In this document: piece by piece, positions 27,190-35,069 of the stretch
Position numbering within the stretch: position 1 is the stretch's first letter
Layout of the letters: each line of letters begins with the position of its first letter
Assembly: GCA_903915655.1 (NCBI GenBank)
Contig: CAIWTU010000152.1
Location: 1 to 38,767, forward strand
Direction: 5' to 3'
Length of the DNA: 38,767 bases
From: an uncultured Geobacter sp.
GTDB lineage: Bacteria > Desulfobacterota > Desulfuromonadia > Geobacterales > Geobacteraceae
Translations under genes and position numbers: made by a program
Notes under the pieces: generated by a model
The model's input: only the letters and a program-made list of their open reading frames with translations
Database searches by the model: none
What the model was told of the DNA's origin: nothing

Positions 27190-27786
27190 ATGGAAACGAA
27201 ACTGATTGTCGGGCTGGGTAACCCCGGCTCGGAGTACCAATGGACCCGCCACAATGCGGGTTTCATGGTTTTGGACAAATTGGCCGATGTCGCCGGGATT
27301 TCAACTGCGAGAAAAAAATTCTCCGGTTTCTACGGAGAGGGTAACTGGCAGGGAGAACGACTGCTGCTGCTAAGGCCTCTGACCTTTATGAATCTATCCG
27401 GCAGGTCAGTTGCTGAGGCGCTTGGTTTCCATAAGCTCTCCCTGAATAACCTGATAGTTATCCATGATGATCTTGATATACCGTTCGGAAGGGTTAAGTT
27501 GAAGGAGGGAGGCGGTCATGCCGGTCATAACGGACTTCGTTCTCTTCTCTCCGAACTTGGGAGCGGAGATTTTACCCGGGTCAGGATAGGGATAGGCCGT
27601 CCTTCACGTGGTGATGTGGTAGATTATGTCCTCAACAGGTTTGCAGCTGAGGAGTTTTCCAGATTACCGGATATTCTGGCTGGTGTAATAGAAGCGCTCT
27701 CTCTTTACTGCAAGGAAGGGCGCGGTAAGGCGATGACCCTTTTCAACAACCGTGACCTGTTGACTGAACCGATGAAGCGAGATTGA
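27190..27786 (+). CDS. pth: Peptidyl-tRNA hydrolase
   Basis: The enzyme frees tRNA from peptidyl-tRNA that has dropped off the ribosome. The 198-aa protein has VGLGNPG at 7-13, catalytic His21 in RHNAG, Asn68 in FMNLSG and Asp93 in the HDDLD motif, all expected for bacterial Pth. The ribosome-binding site is poor. The start is fixed by the family N-terminus. It follows rplY by 28 bases. Confidence 0.95.
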   Translation: METKLIVGLGNPGSEYQWTRHNAGFMVLDKLADVAGISTARKKFSGFYGEGNWQGERLLLLRPLTFMNLSGRSVAEALGFHKLSLNNLIVIHDDLDIPFGRVKLKEGGGHAGHNGLRSLLSELGSGDFTRVRIGIGRPSRGDVVDYVLNRFAAEEFSRLPDILAGVIEALSLYCKEGRGKAMTLFNNRDLLTEPMKRD

Positions 27787-27883
27787 ACTTTAGATATAAG
27801 AGGTGTAGAACGGCAAAAACTTTATATTGCCGTATCTCCTTGCTCCGGCAGCACCGGGGCTAAAACCGTGAGGAGGAATGATC
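27787..27883 (+). promoter_or_regulatory. rpsF leader with two hairpins, candidate S6:S18 autoregulatory site
   Basis: Two stems lie in the 97 bases before rpsF: ACGGCAA/TTGCCGT (27810-27816 with 27827-27833) and GCTCCGG/CCGGGGC (27842-27848 with 27854-27860). S6 operons in many bacteria carry a leader bound by the S6:S18 pair. I cannot confirm that the conserved motif is present here. Confidence 0.35.
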
Positions 27884-28255
27884 ATGAGGAAGTACGAAAC
27901 TATTTTTATCACGAAGCCAGACCTTGGCGAAGATGAAACCAAGGGGATCAGCGAAAAAGTGCAGGACGTCATTACGAGTATGAATGGCGAATGCAAGAGG
28001 CTTGAAGACTGGGGGATCAGGAAGTTGGCCTACCCTATCAACAAATGTGCGCGAGGCCGATACTTTTATGTCAATTTTGGCGGCAGTGCGCCGCTGATCG
28101 CCGAACTGGAGAGACGTCTGCGGTTGGACGACAAGGTTCTCAGATACCAGAGCGTCAAGTTGGAGAAGGAACTTGAAGTTGCCCCCGTGGCAGAGGAGCC
28201 CCAGGCTACAGAGGAATCATTGGAAGTTACTGAAGAATCCTCGGTTTCAGAATAA
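27884..28255 (+). CDS. rpsF: 30S ribosomal protein S6
   Basis: The 123-aa small-subunit protein sits in the platform, paired with S18. The N-terminal MRKYETIFI and the LEDWGIRKLAYPI segment are characteristic. The last 25 residues form a Glu-rich acidic tail, common in S6. The start is the ATG at 27884, 7 bases after GAGGAGG. An ATG two codons earlier is too close to that site. rpsR follows in the same transcript. Confidence 0.95.
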   Translation: MRKYETIFITKPDLGEDETKGISEKVQDVITSMNGECKRLEDWGIRKLAYPINKCARGRYFYVNFGGSAPLIAELERRLRLDDKVLRYQSVKLEKELEVAPVAEEPQATEESLEVTEESSVSE

Positions 28256-28279
28256 TCACATGGAAGGAGTGACCATATA

Positions 28280-28555
28280 ATGAGTGACGAGAGAACCCCC
28301 GCACGTAGCAATGGGCCAAGAAAAAAAAGGACCTTTCAGCGCAGGAAGGTATGTCGTTTTTGCGCTGATAAACAGGCAACAATAGACTATAAAGATCCGC
28401 GTACCCTGCGTACCTTTGTGAGCGAGAGAGGGAAAATAGTTCCCCGTCGGATTTCGGGCAATTGCGCGAAACATCAGCGCGAAATAACCGAAGCAATCAA
28501 GAGAGCCAGAAACATTGCTCTCCTTCCGATTGGCGCCGGGCATGTGATGCCTTAA
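28280..28555 (+). CDS. rpsR: 30S ribosomal protein S18
   Basis: The 91-aa protein has a basic N-terminus, the KVCRFC segment with two Cys, the [19 protein letters not shown] core and the [17 protein letters not shown] helix typical of S18. The CxxC plus the later Cys suggests a zinc-binding (C+) form. AAGGAG lies 10 bases before the ATG. Confidence 0.96.
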   Translation: MSDERTPARSNGPRKKRTFQRRKVCRFCADKQATIDYKDPRTLRTFVSERGKIVPRRISGNCAKHQREITEAIKRARNIALLPIGAGHVMP

Positions 28556-28594
28556 GGGATGTTTCGATTGAGCCTTTTTTGCAGTAGAGATGTA

Positions 28595-29512
28595 ATGATT
28601 GACTTTGTCAAGAGCAGTCTGGCGACAATAACGCTTTTTCTGGCGTATATGCTCCTTATGTTCGCAGGACCCCTGGCCGGGGTCCTGGTCCCTTTTCCCG
28701 TCTTGTTCTATTCTCTGAAAAACGGGAGGGGGGTCGGGATAGCCACCGTTGCCCTGGTTACCGTCGGACTCCTCTTTCTGACCCCTGCCGCTGCGCTTTT
28801 TTATCTCTTCCAGTGCGGTATATTTGCACTTTTACTGGCAGAGTTCCTTTCCAGGGGGAAAGGCGCGGTCAAATCGATAACCTATACACTGCTGATTAAT
28901 ATGCTGGCAGTCTCAGGTTTGGCGCTCTCCTATGGATTCTGGCAGGGGGTGGACGTAAACGGTTTAGTGGTCAAGGGTATACGCGCCGCCACAAACCAGA
29001 CCGCCCTCTTCTATCAGCAAAATGGCTTGAAGGGTGAGGATCTGGAAGCTCTTCGGAGTATACTGGCCCAGACAGCCGAGTTTACAGCTATTGCCTATCC
29101 GGCATTGCTGCTGATTCTTCTGGGAGCTGTTGCTTGTCTGAATCTTTTTTTGCTGAAAAAGGCCTCTAAAAGATTTCTCACGCCTCTTGTTTTTGACGAT
29201 TTTTCACGATTCAAAAACCCGGATCAAATGATATGGGTCCTTATTGCAGCCGGTTTTGCACTGATGTTAAATGATGTTTTGGTGACCAAAGTGGCGCTGA
29301 ATATCCTTCTTGTTACCCTGTCTCTCTACTTTATTCAGGGTTTGTCCATTACGTCATATTTTTTTAAAAAATATCCTGTACCCGGTTTTTTGAAGATCCT
29401 GTTTTATCTGATGCTGGTGATCCAACCCTATTTAACAGTTCTGGTTGCAGCAGTCGGAGTAATAGATTTATGGTGCGGTTTCCGCACTCCAAAAATACGC
29501 GAAAACCTGTAA
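28595..29512 (+). CDS. DUF2232 (YybS-like) integral membrane protein
   Basis: The protein of about 305 aa has eight or so hydrophobic helices across its length and no enzymatic motif. Its size, helix pattern and position between rpsR and rplI match the DUF2232/YybS family, whose function is unknown to me. Start: the ATG at 28595 gives MIDFVKSSLATI and a clean first helix. An ATG at 28559, four bases after the rpsR stop, adds 12 residues and cannot be excluded because neither start has a good ribosome-binding site. Confidence 0.8.
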   Translation: MIDFVKSSLATITLFLAYMLLMFAGPLAGVLVPFPVLFYSLKNGRGVGIATVALVTVGLLFLTPAAALFYLFQCGIFALLLAEFLSRGKGAVKSITYTLLINMLAVSGLALSYGFWQGVDVNGLVVKGIRAATNQTALFYQQNGLKGEDLEALRSILAQTAEFTAIAYPALLLILLGAVACLNLFLLKKASKRFLTPLVFDDFSRFKNPDQMIWVLIAAGFALMLNDVLVTKVALNILLVTLSLYFIQGLSITSYFFKKYPVPGFLKILFYLMLVIQPYLTVLVAAVGVIDLWCGFRTPKIRENL

Positions 29513-29530
29513 TTCAGGCTAGGAGGAAAA

Positions 29531-29974
29531 ATGAAGGTCATTTTGAAGGAAAATATTGAAACATTGGGTCATATTGGCGACATAGTCAAAGTTGCCCCCG
29601 GTTATGCCAGAAATTTTCTGCTCCCCAAGGGGTTGGCTATTGAGGCTACTTCCCGAAATGCCAAGGCGTTAGAGCATTCAAAGCGGCAGATGGAGTACAA
29701 AAAGCACAAGGTGCGTGAGCAGGCGACGCATCTCTCCGCAAAGCTGGAAGCGCTTTCAATCGTCCTTGCCCATCAGGCCGGTGAAGGGGACAAGCTTTTT
29801 GGCGCTGTGACGAATATGGAAATTGCCGAGTACCTCAAAAAACATGAGATACAAATCGATCGGAAAAAAATCGTACTGGCGGAACCGATCAAGCATCTTG
29901 GTGAATTTACCGCTACGGTAAAAATTCATCCGGAAGTTACTGCCACCCTTAAAATTACAGTCACTCCTTTATAA
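29531..29974 (+). CDS. rplI: 50S ribosomal protein L9
   Basis: The 147-aa protein has the standard two-lobed L9 plan. The N-terminal domain contains the GYARNFLLPKGLA signature, a long helix spans about residues 40-75, and the C-terminal domain closes the protein. AGGAGG lies 5 bases before the ATG. It is the last gene of the rpsF operon, and a strong terminator follows. Confidence 0.96.
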   Translation: MKVILKENIETLGHIGDIVKVAPGYARNFLLPKGLAIEATSRNAKALEHSKRQMEYKKHKVREQATHLSAKLEALSIVLAHQAGEGDKLFGAVTNMEIAEYLKKHEIQIDRKKIVLAEPIKHLGEFTATVKIHPEVTATLKITVTPL

Positions 29975-30000
29975 GAGGGTCGTACCTCTTAGCTATCCGG

Positions 30001-30036
30001 AAAGCGGTGTGGAGTAACAACTCTACACCGCTTTTT
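30001..30036 (+). terminator. Rho-independent terminator after rplI
   Basis: A 14-bp stem with one G-U pair (30001-30014 with 30021-30034) and a 6-base loop ends in a T5 run. Confidence 0.94.
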
Positions 30037-30130
30037 ATCGTTCAAGCGCATTGATCCGATCATTGGGGCTTCCTTGCTAGGGGAGAAGCGCCTTTCCTGG
30101 GTTGATCCGACACTCTTCTGGCCAAAGCTG

Positions 30131-30159
30131 TTGACCCGAACAACTATGCGGGTTATAGT
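30131..30159 (+). promoter_or_regulatory. Predicted sigma-70-type promoter for dnaB
   Basis: TTGACC (30131-30136), a 17-base spacer and TATAGT (30154-30159) end 43 bases ahead of the dnaB ATG, after the rplI terminator. Confidence 0.6.
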
Positions 30160-30202
30160 AGCGCATTCTCTTCTTCGCAATCACTAAAATTTCAGGAAAT
30201 AA

Positions 30203-31552
30203 ATGTCTACGTTCGACGCAAAAAAACTACCCCCGCAGAGTATTGAAGCGGAGATGTCCATTCTTGGCGGTATCCTCCTTGAGAACGAAGCGATAAACCG
30301 TGTTCTTGATCTTCTTGTGCCGGAGGATTTCTATCGAGAGACCCATCGGAAGATTATGCGCGCGATGATCGAACTCAATGAGCATAGGGAGCCGTGCGAT
30401 CTTATAACAATGACGACGATACTGAAAAAGCGCGGTGACCTTGAAGAGGTCGGCGGCGGCGCCTATCTTGCGACCCTGGTCGATTTCGTTCCGACCGCAG
30501 CCAATATCGCTTACTACAGCAAAATCGTCAAGGAAAAGGCCATTCTTCGCACCCTGATTTCCGCAGCAACCGAAATAATTACACAGGGTTATGACGCGCG
30601 GGTCGAGATCGAAGAACTTCTCGATATGGCACAAAAGACCATCTTTGATATTTCCGAAAACAAGCTGAAGCCTGCATATTACCAGGTCAGCGCCTTACTT
30701 AAAGAGACCATAAAAAATATTGAGGCATTGTACGAAAAGAAGGATCACGTTACCGGTGTTCCGACCGGCTATTTTGATCTTGATGAGAAAACGGCGGGAT
30801 TCCAGCGTGGTGATCTGGTTATTATTGCAGGGCGACCCTCTATGGGTAAAACAGCCTTTGCCCTCAATATTGCCCAGTATGCAGCTATCCATGCCGAGCC
30901 GAATCAGGCGGTTGCTCTTTTTTCCCTCGAAATGAGTAAAGAGCAACTGGTGACCCGTCTTCTCTGTTCAGAAGCTAGGGTCGATGCCAGCCGTCTCCGT
31001 ACCGGCCATCTTATCGAAACAGACTGGCATAAGCTCACGCGCGGCGCCAGTGCACTCCACGAGGCAAAGATATTCATTGACGACACCCCGGCAATCTCCG
31101 TATTGGAAATGCGCGCCAAATCCCGGAGGCTGAAGGCCGAGCACAATGTCGGTATGATTGTTGTCGATTATCTCCAGTTGATGCGCGGCGGGAGCAACCC
31201 CGAATCCCGCCAGCAGGAGATTTCAGAAATATCCCGCTCTCTTAAGGCGCTGGCAAAAGAGCTGAATGTCCCGGTTGTAGCTCTCTCCCAGCTGAATAGA
31301 GGGTTGGAGAGCCGGACAGATAAACGCCCTATGATGAGCGATCTGCGCGAGTCGGGTGCAATCGAACAGGATGCCGACGTTATCATGTTCGTTTATCGTG
31401 AAGAGGTCTATGACAAGGAAAATCCGGAGCTCAAAGGGAAGGCCGAAATTATTATCGGTAAGCAGAGAAACGGCCCTATCGGCACGGTAAACCTTGCCTT
31501 CCTCGGTGAGTACACGCGCTTTGAAAGCTTGAGCATCAGGTCGGACAACTGA
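30203..31552 (+). CDS. dnaB: Replicative DNA helicase DnaB
   Basis: This hexameric fork helicase is 449 aa. The N-terminal domain (about 10-115, PPQSIEAEMSILGG) binds primase, and the RecA-type motor has Walker A GRPSMGKT (210-217) and the VDYLQLM motif of Walker B. No intein interrupts the Walker A region, a frequent intein site. AGGAA lies shortly before the ATG. Confidence 0.97.
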   Translation: MSTFDAKKLPPQSIEAEMSILGGILLENEAINRVLDLLVPEDFYRETHRKIMRAMIELNEHREPCDLITMTTILKKRGDLEEVGGGAYLATLVDFVPTAANIAYYSKIVKEKAILRTLISAATEIITQGYDARVEIEELLDMAQKTIFDISENKLKPAYYQVSALLKETIKNIEALYEKKDHVTGVPTGYFDLDEKTAGFQRGDLVIIAGRPSMGKTAFALNIAQYAAIHAEPNQAVALFSLEMSKEQLVTRLLCSEARVDASRLRTGHLIETDWHKLTRGASALHEAKIFIDDTPAISVLEMRAKSRRLKAEHNVGMIVVDYLQLMRGGSNPESRQQEISEISRSLKALAKELNVPVVALSQLNRGLESRTDKRPMMSDLRESGAIEQDADVIMFVYREEVYDKENPELKGKAEIIIGKQRNGPIGTVNLAFLGEYTRFESLSIRSDN

Positions 31553-31622
31553 GGTTCCGACGGGAGCCTTGCACCATCGAGATCTGTGAGCTGCAGGGCG
31601 ATTTTACGAAGGAGAGGTAAAG

Positions 31623-32417
31623 ATGATAGATTCAACAGCCCGCATCAGTTCGACTGCCAGGATAGCGCCTGATGCAGAGATAGGTCCCAATGTGATTGTC
31701 GGCGAAAATTCCATTGTCGGCAGTGGGACGAAAATCATGGCAAACGCAGTAATTGGGCCATGGACGACGATCGGGCGTAATAATGAAATTCATTACGGCG
31801 CCATAGTTGGGCACGATCCACAGGATTTCGGCTACAAGGGTGAAGAAAATTACGTCAGGATCGGCGACGGCAATATTATCCGTGAATATGTAACCATCCA
31901 TCGAGGGAATCGCGAGGGGACTTCAACCGTAATAGGCGACAACAATTTTTTAATGATTCAGTCCCATGTTGCGCATAATTGCATAATCGGGAACAATGTT
32001 ATCGTGGCAGGCGGATCACTTCTGGCGGGACATGTCACTATTGAAGACCGGGCCATTATTTCCGGGAACTGCGTCGTACACCAGTTCTGTCGTATCGGTC
32101 AATTCGCCATGATGCGGGGTCTCTCGCGAACCTCCAGGGATGTTCCCCCCTTCTGTATAATGGATGAAACGCACACCATCAAGACCCTTAATCTGGTCGG
32201 ACTCCGCCGAAACGGCTTTGGGCTTGAGAGGGTACGGGCAATAAAGAATGCTTTCGTGGAGCTGTTCCGTGGCGGTATGAACATGCGCAAAAATGTTGAA
32301 AAGGTTGAAGCGGAACTGGAGATAACCGAAGATGTCCGCTATCTGCTAGATTTCATCAAGAGCTCCAAGAGAGGCGTCTGTTTCGGGAAAGGCGTATCCA
32401 ATAAAGAGTTTGAATAA
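31623..32417 (+). CDS. lpxA: LpxA-type acyl-ACP:UDP-GlcNAc O-acyltransferase
   Basis: The 264-aa left-handed beta-helix protein has repeated hexapeptides (IAPDAE, IGPNVI, IGDNNF and similar) through about residue 185 and a helical C-terminus. Catalytic His118 aligns with E. coli His125 (SHVAHN), His137 with His144 and His153 with His160. The segment after VHQF reads MMRGLSRT where E. coli has MVGGCSGV. This segment lines the acyl-chain pocket, so chain-length preference may differ. The gene is not beside lpxD, fabZ or lpxB, so it may be a second copy. AAGGAGAGG precedes the ATG. Confidence 0.85.
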   Translation: MIDSTARISSTARIAPDAEIGPNVIVGENSIVGSGTKIMANAVIGPWTTIGRNNEIHYGAIVGHDPQDFGYKGEENYVRIGDGNIIREYVTIHRGNREGTSTVIGDNNFLMIQSHVAHNCIIGNNVIVAGGSLLAGHVTIEDRAIISGNCVVHQFCRIGQFAMMRGLSRTSRDVPPFCIMDETHTIKTLNLVGLRRNGFGLERVRAIKNAFVELFRGGMNMRKNVEKVEAELEITEDVRYLLDFIKSSKRGVCFGKGVSNKEFE

Positions 32418-32468
32418 AAGGATTGTCAGAAAATAACAGCTGACAGGCCCTGAATAAAAGGGGGGAAT

Positions 32469-33782
32469 ATGACCAGATATAATCCTATGAGAGAAATCCC
32501 CGCCCCTGCGGGTTATAAGGAAGGTGACGTTTTTGTCCTCTTCGGTGAACTGTTTGGCCGGGGGTATGCCAATGGCATCGTTGAAGAAGCCCGCCGTGCA
32601 GGGATGACGGTGCTTGGCATTACCGTAGGTCGACGTGATGCCGGCGGAATCCTCCGTTCCCTGACCGACGAGGAACTCGCGGAAGCGGAAGCTAATCTCG
32701 GCGGCAGAATAATCAATATCCCCCTGGAGGCAGGTTTTGATATGGAACCTGGAACCTCAGCGCTATCCCCGGTCGAGCGGCTTAAAGGGGTGAAGACCGA
32801 TGAGTGGGACAAGGTGCAGCTCGACTGGGAAGCGATAGAGCAATCGCGGCTCTCCGGAATAAAGCGCTTTACCGATAATCTGGCTGCCGTTGTGGCCGAG
32901 CTTGATGCCGCAATCCCGGAGGGGGTGAATCTCCTTTTTGCGCACACTATGGCTGGAGGGATCCCCCGCGCCAGGATTTATATGCCGCTTCTCAACCGGA
33001 TTTTCAAGGGACAGGGGGACCGCTATCTCCCTTCGGAGCTGTTCTGGAAGTCGGATCTCGGCAGGTTGTGCGGCTTAAGCTTTGACGAGGTAACGGCCAA
33101 CACCTTCAGCCATCTTATGACCGCCACAACAGCGCTGAGGGAAAAAATAACCTCCGGGAAAGGCCGGGTCAGCTATGTCGCCTACTGCTACCATGGCTGC
33201 GAGGTACTGATCAACGGCGACTATACCTGGCAGTCATACGCGCCTTATCTCCAGGGGTGGGCCAAGATGCTTCTGGAAGATGTTGCACTAGAGGCCTGGA
33301 AAAAGGGGGTGAAGGCAACGGTCTTCAACTGTCCAGAGATCCAGACAAACTCGAGTGCCCTTTTCCTTGGGGTGGAACTGTCGCTCTATCCTCTGCTGAC
33401 GGCCCTGGAACTGGAGGGGGGGGGGGCGCGAGCGCGGGAGATCCGGGAAAATTGCAAGACCCTCCTTAAGGACGGGTCGACGCTCGAAGAGCTGCTTGCC
33501 GGGGCTGAAAGCTATCTTTCCAGTCCGGAACTGGCGAATTTCATGGATCTAGCAAGGTGGCCCCGGCACAATACCGCCGCACAGTCCGAGCAGATGCTGA
33601 CCTCGGCGACCAGGCTGCTGGAGATGAACCGGGACCCTAAAGAAATCGTCTGTGCGGTTCTTTCCCGTGAGGTTTTCCGCGCGGTTGGCGCGCTGATGTT
33701 TAAAACCGCCTGGAAGCCTGAAGCTCCCCTCTTCTGGCTCAATCATGATATCTGCGCCAGGCAGATTGTTGCAGAGGGGTGA
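32469..33782 (+). CDS. Conserved 437-aa protein, possibly an enoyl-ACP-reductase-like enzyme
   Basis: I recall similar proteins annotated as FabMG-family enoyl-ACP reductases, but I am not sure of that label. Visible support includes a Gly-rich Rossmann-like start (VFVLFGELFGRGYANG at 21-36, then a strand ending in GRRD). A second strand-turn, LLFAHTMAGGIPRA, lies at 155-168. A Tyr257-x8-Lys266 pair (YAPYLQGWAK) matches the spacing of FabV-type reductases. It follows the LpxA-type gene by 51 bases, which fits a lipid or lipid A role by position only. An unbroken run of 11 G (33416-33426) lies in the coding sequence. GGGGGG precedes the ATG. Confidence 0.55.
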   Translation: MTRYNPMREIPAPAGYKEGDVFVLFGELFGRGYANGIVEEARRAGMTVLGITVGRRDAGGILRSLTDEELAEAEANLGGRIINIPLEAGFDMEPGTSALSPVERLKGVKTDEWDKVQLDWEAIEQSRLSGIKRFTDNLAAVVAELDAAIPEGVNLLFAHTMAGGIPRARIYMPLLNRIFKGQGDRYLPSELFWKSDLGRLCGLSFDEVTANTFSHLMTATTALREKITSGKGRVSYVAYCYHGCEVLINGDYTWQSYAPYLQGWAKMLLEDVALEAWKKGVKATVFNCPEIQTNSSALFLGVELSLYPLLTALELEGGGARAREIRENCKTLLKDGSTLEELLAGAESYLSSPELANFMDLARWPRHNTAAQSEQMLTSATRLLEMNRDPKEIVCAVLSREVFRAVGALMFKTAWKPEAPLFWLNHDICARQIVAEG

Positions 33783-33871
33783 CAGGGTGCTTAATCCAAG
33801 AATCTCCTGGATGACTGAGGTTGTCGATTTGGAAAATCTGGATAGTCGGCATCTGATCCCTTTAGCGGGGG

Positions 33872-34654
33872 CTAGATGGTCATGCCGAAATAGGACACGA
33901 TGTACTTTATTGAAATGTAGATAAAGACCACGCCGAACAATAGCTTCAGAAGAGCTCCCGGGACGTGCGGGACAATGCGCGCCCCGCCGATAGCGCCGAC
34001 GGCAGTAGCTATCCCCATGATCAACCCGGCGGGGATATCGGTCACCCCATCGAAGATTTTCAAGCCTGCCCCGGCCAGCGCGTACCAGAGAAAAGAAGCC
34101 ATCGAGGTACCGACGGCCAGGCGCATCGAAGCGCCGCATAGGAAGGTGAAACCGGGCAACAAGATCGCGCCCCCTCCCAACCCGGAGATCCCTGCCAGAA
34201 TCCCCGCCCCCGCCCCGAGGCCAAGCCGCGTACCGTGGCCACCGCCCATCTCTCGGCAAACAGGTTCTGGACCGTTGCGCCGGACCCCCTCGTAAACCAT
34301 CTGGCATGAGGCCAGAAGCAGGATGATCCCGAGGATCAGGTTCACCAGCCCTGTATCACTCTTGATGAAATGGAAGAGGGCTGAGCCGGCAAGGACTCCA
34401 AGCACCCCGGCAGGAGCGATCCAAATCACCATTTTCCAGTCAACATTCCCCAGCTTCCAATGCTGCCAAGTGCCCGAGGCGGCGGTGAAGACCACCGCCA
34501 GCATGGTGGTGCCTACCGCCACCTGAGGCGGATAACCGAGCACGAACTGCATCACCGGCATCAGTACCATCCCTCCGCCAATGCCGAGCAGCCCGCCGAG
34601 GAGCCCCCCCCCCAGCCCTGTAACCAGAAAGATGATTATTGTATAGGTTTCCAC
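33872..34654 (-). CDS. TauE/SafE-family membrane permease
   Basis: The 260-aa inner-membrane protein has about eight helices in two related halves. Each half opens with the Gly-rich family motif (GGLLGGLLGIGGGMVLMPV near residue 20, and GILAGISGLGGGAILLPGF near 160). The family exports or imports small anions such as sulfite, sulfoacetate or other organosulfur compounds, and the substrate here is unknown. The start is a GTG at 34652-34654, 7 bases after GGGAGGG. It converges with the gene at its right-hand end on the plus strand, and no clear terminator separates them. Confidence 0.85.
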   Translation of the reverse strand: METYTIIIFLVTGLGGGLLGGLLGIGGGMVLMPVMQFVLGYPPQVAVGTTMLAVVFTAASGTWQHWKLGNVDWKMVIWIAPAGVLGVLAGSALFHFIKSDTGLVNLILGIILLLASCQMVYEGVRRNGPEPVCREMGGGHGTRLGLGAGAGILAGISGLGGGAILLPGFTFLCGASMRLAVGTSMASFLWYALAGAGLKIFDGVTDIPAGLIMGIATAVGAIGGARIVPHVPGALLKLLFGVVFIYISIKYIVSYFGMTI

Positions 34655-34735
34655 TGGTCAACCCTCCCAAAATACAAGATATTCAGATGGAAACCCCATA
34701 GGCTCTTACCCCATAGTCTTCACATGGTTTCCCTC

Positions 34736-34825
34736 GTAGGGGCGATCCCAACGGGTCGCCCTGGTTTATCGATCCCAACGTTTTCCGCATTGTCTACAGT
34801 CGGGCGAGCCGTTTGCGACGCCCCT
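34736..34825. repeat. Pair of REP-like palindromes in inverted orientation
   Basis: The outer ends are inverted copies, GTAGGGGCGA (34736-34745) and GCGACGCCCCTAC (34813 to 34825 by eye). The left unit also folds on itself: GGCGATCC and GGGTCGCC around a CAAC loop at 34741-34760. The right unit holds GGGCG...CGCCC. This head-to-head arrangement is typical of REP doublets mobilised by Y1 transposases, and a piece of such a transposase lies directly beside it. Confidence 0.7.
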
Positions 34826-34970
34826 ACATGGAATTATACAGGTTTTTCTTGCCAATTACGGATTTTAACAGGTTATTGATGATATAATCACGGGCGAGGG
34901 TCGATTCATCTTTATTGCGGATTACCTGTTCGTAATAATTTCTCTGCCATACCGGGCGGCTGGGCGGGGG
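34824..34970 (-). pseudogene. C-terminal remnant of a REP-associated Y1 (IS200-like) transposase
   Basis: On the minus strand about 45 residues read VWQRNYYEQVIRNKDE, then DYIINNLLK. This matches the strongly conserved C-terminal end of IS200-like transposases of REP elements (W-Q-R-N-Y-Y-E-x-x-I-R-N, then Y-I-I-N-N). The catalytic HUH and Tyr parts are missing. The open frame continues upstream into unrelated sequence up to 35171 but only this part is recognisable. Confidence 0.75.
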
Positions 34971-35069
34971 GAGAAGTTGGTGCAGGACGATCCCGTTCTT
35001 TTGGGAATAATCAACAAATAAAGAACGTCCGTACGCAGGGCCGAAGGACCCGTAAAGGAGATTTAAGAT

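Larger units (their letters stand above)
34655..35069. other. Intergenic region with REP-like palindromes and transposase debris
   Basis: The 415 bases between the TauE/SafE gene and the nitroreductase gene hold the paired REP-like repeat (34736-34825) and a minus-strand transposase remnant (about 34824-34970). A short direct repeat, CCCCATAG, appears at 34694 and 34710. The ribosome-binding site AAAGGAG of the nitroreductase gene closes the region. Confidence 0.6.

Noticed and set aside
32408-32464. Direct repeat TGAATAAAAGG on both sides of a short palindrome between the lpxA-type gene and the next gene
   Set aside because: It is too short and too A-rich to separate from chance, and no element end or duplication logic was found.
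33549-34307. 252-codon minus-strand open frame overlapping the TauE/SafE gene
   Set aside because: It is Arg/Gly-rich, lies out of frame with the clear permease frame and antisense to the end of the preceding gene.
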